DNA from: Pseudoneurospora amorphoporcata
Taxonomy: Eukaryota; Ascomycota; Sordariomycetes; Sordariales; Sordariaceae
NCBI GenBank assembly: GCA_033297205.1
Contig: MU859531.1
Location: 1-10,782, forward strand
Direction: 5' to 3'
Length of the DNA: 10,782 bases
Part shown: positions 7,469 through 10,782 of the stretch, piece by piece
Position numbering within the stretch: position 1 is the first letter of the stretch
How the letters are laid out: each line of letters begins with the position of its first letter
The notes under the pieces: model-generated
Seen by the model: the letters and a program-made list of their open reading frames with translations, nothing else
Database searches by the model: none
Told to the model about the DNA's origin: nothing
Translations under genes and position numbers: made by a program

Positions 7469-8914
7469 GACGCCGGTCTTTATACGGTGCTCGAAAACGC
7501 TAGCCTCGATTATACAAAATATTTGGATATCTATCTCGGTCATAGAGTCGAAATCTATAGCATTACCGCCCTAACTAACGGTTACCTCAATCGCAGAAGT
7601 GCGAGAGCTATCGGTAGAAGCGGAGGCGGCATTAGTAGAGCTGGTCCTATAGAAAGGGTTGGCCTGCTTCTCCCGCCAATCTTTATCCTCCAATACCTTA
7701 GCGAGGTCGCGAGAGGCCTCAAGCCACTCATCGAACTTATCGTCGGCGGGCTAGGGACGCTAGTAGGTAAGGGCGGTACGAACGCGGTCGTTAATCTTCT
7801 AACGGAAGTAATAGATCTTTATACCGTTATCGAACTTACATTTATCGACGAGCGTAACGAACTTTTCCTCGAAATCAATCCACTTCATACCTTTAATCAT
7901 TTTAAGATCCTCGAGGGCACGGCGGGACTCTACGACGACGTTAACGTTATTATATTTCTTATCTAGCTCGTTTATTAATTCGAGGGCTGTAGTCTACTTG
8001 CAGAGTTCGCCGAGGATGGCCTTATTTAGTTCGGCCTCGATGGCCTCGAGGGGAACTCCTTCGATGGAGCGAGCGATGAGGGAAAACTTGGGGCGCTCGT
8101 TAGTAAAAATCTTAGGCTCATCCACCTAAGCCAGCTTCACACGCATGCGCCAGGCACGATACTTAGCGGCACGTTCGATCGACGATCCCTTGCCATTAAA
8201 GGCGGAGGTGACAGTGATACGCGACACTGACCTATGGCCGCTGCCGTTCTCGCTAGCACTCATAGTATCGTCGTTATCAGACACGCTAGGAGAGCTAGGC
8301 GCACTTAGAGGCGAAGCTGGAGCTGCGCCGGTAGTCTGGAGCCGGGAGCGGAGGTCGAGGAGAGCCTTCTGGTGGTGATTCTCTAAGGATTGGAAAGCGG
8401 CGGAGGATAAGGCACGGAAATCGCTAAGCTCTTTCTTAAGAGCGGCAATCTGGCTGTGGAGTAACTGGACTTGTTCTTGGTGATCTTTTGTGTTGGTTTG
8501 AATGGCGAGCAGATGTTGGGCTCGGATAGTTGCGATGTTGCTTTCCTTGCGGGCGACCTCGTGGTTGAGGTCCCGGATACGAGTCTGTAAGCGGACGACC
8601 TCCTCTTTGGCCGTAATGAGGTCTTCCTCGAAATCGCGAGCGTCGGCTCTGGCTGCAACTACGTCGTCGCGGAGCAGGCGACAGAAAGCGGAGAAGAAGG
8701 CTTGAAAGACGGGAAGGTTGGCAAGATTGTAAGTTTGAGAGATAGGGATTGAGACTTCAATCGCCTGGTGCTGGAGGCCCTCGAGCGCTTGGGCGAGAAC
8801 CGTTAAGTCGTCTTGGTGTTCTGAGCCAGCCGCTGCCGCGATGGCGCTGACAACCGTGATGGCGATAAAGTTGTCGGTTACAGGCTGGACTCTGGGGACG
8901 ATGGAATTGGACAT

Positions 8915-9142
8915 TGATCGCTAGATCTAATGCGCCGTACAGGTATGAGGGAGAGAGAAGGAGAGTGCGAGCGATCTTGAAGATACTCGGCTTGGTGTTT
9001 TACCTAGCTCGACGCTGGGTTCGCGACTCGAGTCGGGAACGCACAGGGTCGAGTCTTGATTGCTGATTGCCGCGATCGAGATGCGGTCAATCTTCCTCTT
9101 GTTGAATGGGCGCGCGCAGCGCAATAGTTAGATGTAACAAAC
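8915..9142 (-). other. Retrotransposon 5' leader, no recognisable primer-binding site
   Basis: This is the untranslated interval between the 5' LTR and the gag ATG. On the minus strand the bases next to the LTR read GTTTGTTACATCTAAC. They do not begin with TGG, the complement of a tRNA CCA end, and no exact match to a familiar tRNA 3' end is evident. An alternating GC stretch (near 9108-9121) follows. Short minus-strand frames here look random. Confidence 0.7.
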
Positions 9143-9383
9143 TATTACGGGGCGAGAGGGCACCGTATGGGGTAGGATGGGATATGCGTTGTTGCATGAA
9201 GAGAGGAAGGGGGAGGAAGTGTGCGGAGGTCTGGCTATATGGGCGAGAGCCCTAAGGCCAGACCGTGCGCGCACGTGAGGCTGCACGTAACGATAACATG
9301 TACGAGGACAGAGCTCTGGGCTCTGGATCGCAGCACATGTGCGGTCAGTGCAGCACAGCACATCATAGGCTAACCCTGTGATA
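9143..9383 (-). repeat. 5' LTR of the retrotransposon
   Basis: This is the 241-bp partner of 1962-2202, and in element orientation it would hold the promoter. It is less mutated at most differing sites but carries A where the left copy has G at 9289 and 9302. Both are TpG-to-TpA changes; one breaks the second CACGTG and the other weakens the inverted repeat. Both copies have thus been hit independently. No firm TATA box or transcription start can be placed. Confidence 0.95.
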
Positions 9384-9388
9384 ATCCG
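9384..9388. repeat. Target-site duplication, right copy (ATCCG)
   Basis: This is identical to 1957-1961. Its codon phase in the interrupted gene matches that of the left copy, so deleting the element and one copy restores the frame. Confidence 0.9.
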
Positions 9389-10254
9389 GTAAGAGTCTTT
9401 TCTAATAAGAAATGAATCTCTAGAGTCTCTTCATACCAAATCTCGATGAGCAAAATTCCTAACTCTAGGAAAGCTTCCTAGGGTTCCGATTTCAATTAGA
9501 GTTGTAGCTAGGCGATGCATTTAGTAAATAGCGTAGATATAAATAGCCGGCTGAAGTCAATATTGGGGTTACTTCCTTAATATACTACTATTGTGACGGG
9601 GAAGAAAATCATTCCCTATAACTACGCGTTGGGAAGTTAGTATATTTACAATAGTCGGAGGAGGTTTGATGCAAGTCGGAGTGCGAGGAGCATCCGGAAC
9701 TTTAGAAGTATAGTAGTAACTCCGCGTCGCCTATCCGGTTAGATAAAGAAAAACTCCTTCAGGGATCTCTTTACGGACGGGGCGGAAGTAACTAGCCTAG
9801 AGCCACCCGCTATCATCATTCCGATTTTGTGTTGTTTGGTGAGAACAAAAGCCATATAGCTGGCTGGGTTGATCACAGCACAAATATTATCCACCGGGAC
9901 GATTCGGGGCCTGGGAGGCTCAGCCCTGGTAATGATGAATGTCACGCTGTGGGAAGTGTTTAAACTATTCTCTTCATCGTAAAGTACCTTAACGACTATT
10001 TCGTACCAAACTCTCTTCTTTTCCAAGGGGATTATCGAAAATACCAGTAGAAAAACTAGGGACATATTAACTGATCTACAGCTCTTACTATCCAGAATTC
10101 AGTCCTCTAGAAATAGCTTGGTCTTATGTCCTTCGTGACATTTACCTCTCTAGGCGTGGAAGATGGCGGAATAAAGATTGGAGGCAGATTCATAAGCTCG
10201 ACAAAGGGACTTAGCGATCTTAAGTACGGGACGGATTCGAAGGCCAGTATATAA

Positions 10255-10275
10255 GAAGGCCGCTTCTCGGCCTTC
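10255..10275. repeat. Perfect 8-bp inverted repeat with 5-nt loop
   Basis: GAAGGCCG (10255-10262) and CGGCCTTC (10268-10275) are exact reverse complements around CTTCT. It lies inside the DUF7580-like pseudogene and encodes EGREAAF in that frame, so it may be a coincidence of codon use. There is no T-run or other sign of a functional element. Confidence 0.6.
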
Positions 10276-10626
10276 GTTATTCTGGCTCCTCAGCAAGCAA
10301 TAGCTATTACAATCTATCAGTACCTTTTAGCTACTGCTACATTTATTCTTATATTCCTAGCGATAATACTCCTGTGCTTGTAACGGTTCTTCACAAATAT
10401 GAGCCTTCATGAGTTTATCGACTTCCGTGTAGTTTACGCGCAAAAGCCGTTGGATGCTGAGGATTGAGGTACGCTGGGTAAGATTACCGGTCGGAGCTGG
10501 TTGTTCTATCACAGTAGGCGGTTGGATTTGGACAAGCCTCATACCTATTTCTTTATATAGTCTAACATGTGTCACGCACGTGGGTCTAGCGGCTCTGGCA
10601 TATAAATAATTTGACGTTCTTGACAA

Positions 10627-10782
10627 ATAGTTAAAGATGAAGAAGAAAGAGGAAGCTAGTTTACATCGGATAAGAAGAATAATATTATTGTTTGCTGCAA
10701 TGCCCTAACTAGCCTATGATGATAGTACTAGTATAGGGATGCTACAGTGAACTATGCACTTGTAGCTAAGCGGAGCGGAAGC
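10627..10782. other. Right end, nothing assignable
   Basis: The sequence is AT-rich with several TpA-rich stretches and no open frame with coding character. It may hold more of the N-terminal part or the upstream region of the DUF7580-like gene, but that frame meets stops here and no start or promoter element is recognisable. Confidence 0.4.

Larger units (their letters stand above)
6995..8914 (-). pseudogene. gag, N-terminal half open, C-terminal half stopped
   Basis: Gag forms the virus-like particle and packages the element RNA. The ATG at 8914 is three codons downstream of an in-frame TAG, so the start is well defined. The first 262 codons are fully open: a hydrophobic N-terminal region, a long predicted coiled coil (residues about 88-192, heptad-like and rich in Glu, Arg, Leu, Gln), and a Ser/Pro-rich linker (about 195-235). 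The TAG at 8126-8128 falls in VKLA*VDEPKIF, where Trp or Gln fits. The frame then continues in the same phase with about 14 stops, nearly all TAG, through a basic gag-like helical region, a zinc-knuckle remnant (7427-7468), a Gly/Asn-rich tract and a Pro/Gly/Tyr-rich tail, to TAG 6995-6997. No indel is seen. A 252-codon plus-strand frame at 7208-7966 is its antisense shadow. Confidence 0.85.
1962..9383 (-). mobile_element. Complete Ty3/Gypsy chromovirus LTR retrotransposon, RIP-inactivated
   Basis: The element is 7,422 bp, transcribed right to left, and flanked by a perfect 5-bp duplication. All structural parts except a recognisable primer-binding site are present: two 241-bp LTRs, a polypurine tract, gag, and pol in the order protease, reverse transcriptase, RNase H, integrase, chromodomain. 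Integrase downstream of RNase H defines Ty3/Gypsy, and the C-terminal chromodomain defines the chromovirus branch. The LTRs differ at 8 of 241 positions, all transitions and 7 of them in CpA/TpG context. The coding regions carry dozens of TAG/TAA stops but no detected indel. It is therefore a recent-structured but point-mutated copy, unable to make its own proteins. Active relatives elsewhere in the genome could still mobilise it in trans if its RNA ends work. Confidence 0.95.
9384..10626 (-). pseudogene. DUF7580-like gene, 5' part, interrupted by the retrotransposon
   Basis: A single minus-strand frame runs about 414 codons up to the insertion with no indel, broken by stops. The first four are TAG 10357, TAA 10327, TAG 10150 and TGA 10099; about nine more, TAA or TAG, lie between 9738 and 9480. 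In order I see a helical region (near EVDKLMKAHICEEPL), then LCRAYESASNLYSAIFHA followed by KCHEGHKTKLFLED, then RVWYEIVVKVLYDEE, then LLALRLASNLLRLL, then AFLELGILLIEIWYEETLE just before the junction. This order matches fungal DUF7580 proteins: 'LY.al...W.C.CH..H...L.LE', 'w.e.EV.v', 'LA..LASslLqL..tpWL' and a kinase-like 'LGilLlEl'. DUF7580 proteins occur in Pezizomycotina, often with prion-inhibition (HeLo-type) N-termini; their function is unknown. The N-terminus is not resolved: the ATG at about 10542 or DNA beyond 10626 could be the start. The family call is from memory of motifs. Confidence 0.55.

Noticed and set aside
7208..7966. Longest plus-strand open frame in the element (252 codons)
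   Set aside because: It is exactly antisense to the gag frame with its zinc-knuckle remnant and Gly/Asn-rich tract. Its Ile/Thr/Val-rich start is the complement of AAT/AAC/GGT repeats, so it is a shadow.
2265..8128. Stops dominated by TAG, suggesting readthrough or UAG reassignment
   Set aside because: TAA stops also occur, catalytic residues are lost at the same time, and the LTRs show the same CpA-to-TpA changes. RIP explains all of this without recoding.
9134..9142. LTR beginning at TGTAAC (9134) to give a canonical TG start
   Set aside because: The left LTR lacks these bases, and the target-site duplication places the boundary at 1962 and 9143.
9739..10626. Two separate small minus-strand genes (10357-10626 and 9739-10065)
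   Set aside because: Both lie in the same frame with no indel between them and are joined by sequence with conserved motifs, so they are pieces of one stopped gene that continues to the insertion site.

Overview
The window looks like a repeat-rich, probably heterochromatic stretch of a filamentous ascomycete (Pezizomycotina) genome. Three things point there: a chromodomain-bearing Ty3/Gypsy retrotransposon, a broken host gene that resembles the fungus-restricted DUF7580 family, and a mutation pattern typical of repeat-induced point mutation (RIP: CpA to TpA on either strand). No intact, clearly functional gene was found.

The centrepiece is a complete LTR retrotransposon on the minus strand (1962-9383, 7,422 bp). 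It has two 241-bp LTRs, a 5-bp target-site duplication (ATCCG at 1957-1961 and 9384-9388) and a polypurine tract beside the left (3') LTR. Reading right to left, it holds a 5' LTR, a leader of about 230 bp, gag (from 8914; coiled coil, zinc knuckle, Gly/Asn-rich tail), a candidate -1 frameshift heptamer (7001-7007), and then pol in one continuous frame (7007-2265). Pol runs protease, long linker, reverse transcriptase, RNase H, integrase with a GPY/F-like module, and a C-terminal chromodomain. No coding indel was seen. By my manual count pol has 32 internal stops, all TAG or TAA, and the later part of gag has about 14 more. Several catalytic or zinc-binding residues carry RIP-type substitutions. 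The element is therefore a RIP-killed chromovirus, although structurally complete.

The element sits inside another minus-strand coding region. The reading frame at 10626-9384 resumes in the correct phase at 1956 once one target-site copy is removed, and ends at a TGA at 1748. The conceptual product (about 480 residues) looks like a fungal DUF7580 protein. It too has stops of mostly TAA/TAG type, so decay extends into the host gene.

Left of this is a convergent, unidentified plus-strand pseudogene (1060-1569), a purine-rich tract (883-976), and a stretch (1-880) where the best candidate is a weak, secreted-protein-like remnant at 426-647. At the right end (10627-10782) nothing could be assigned.
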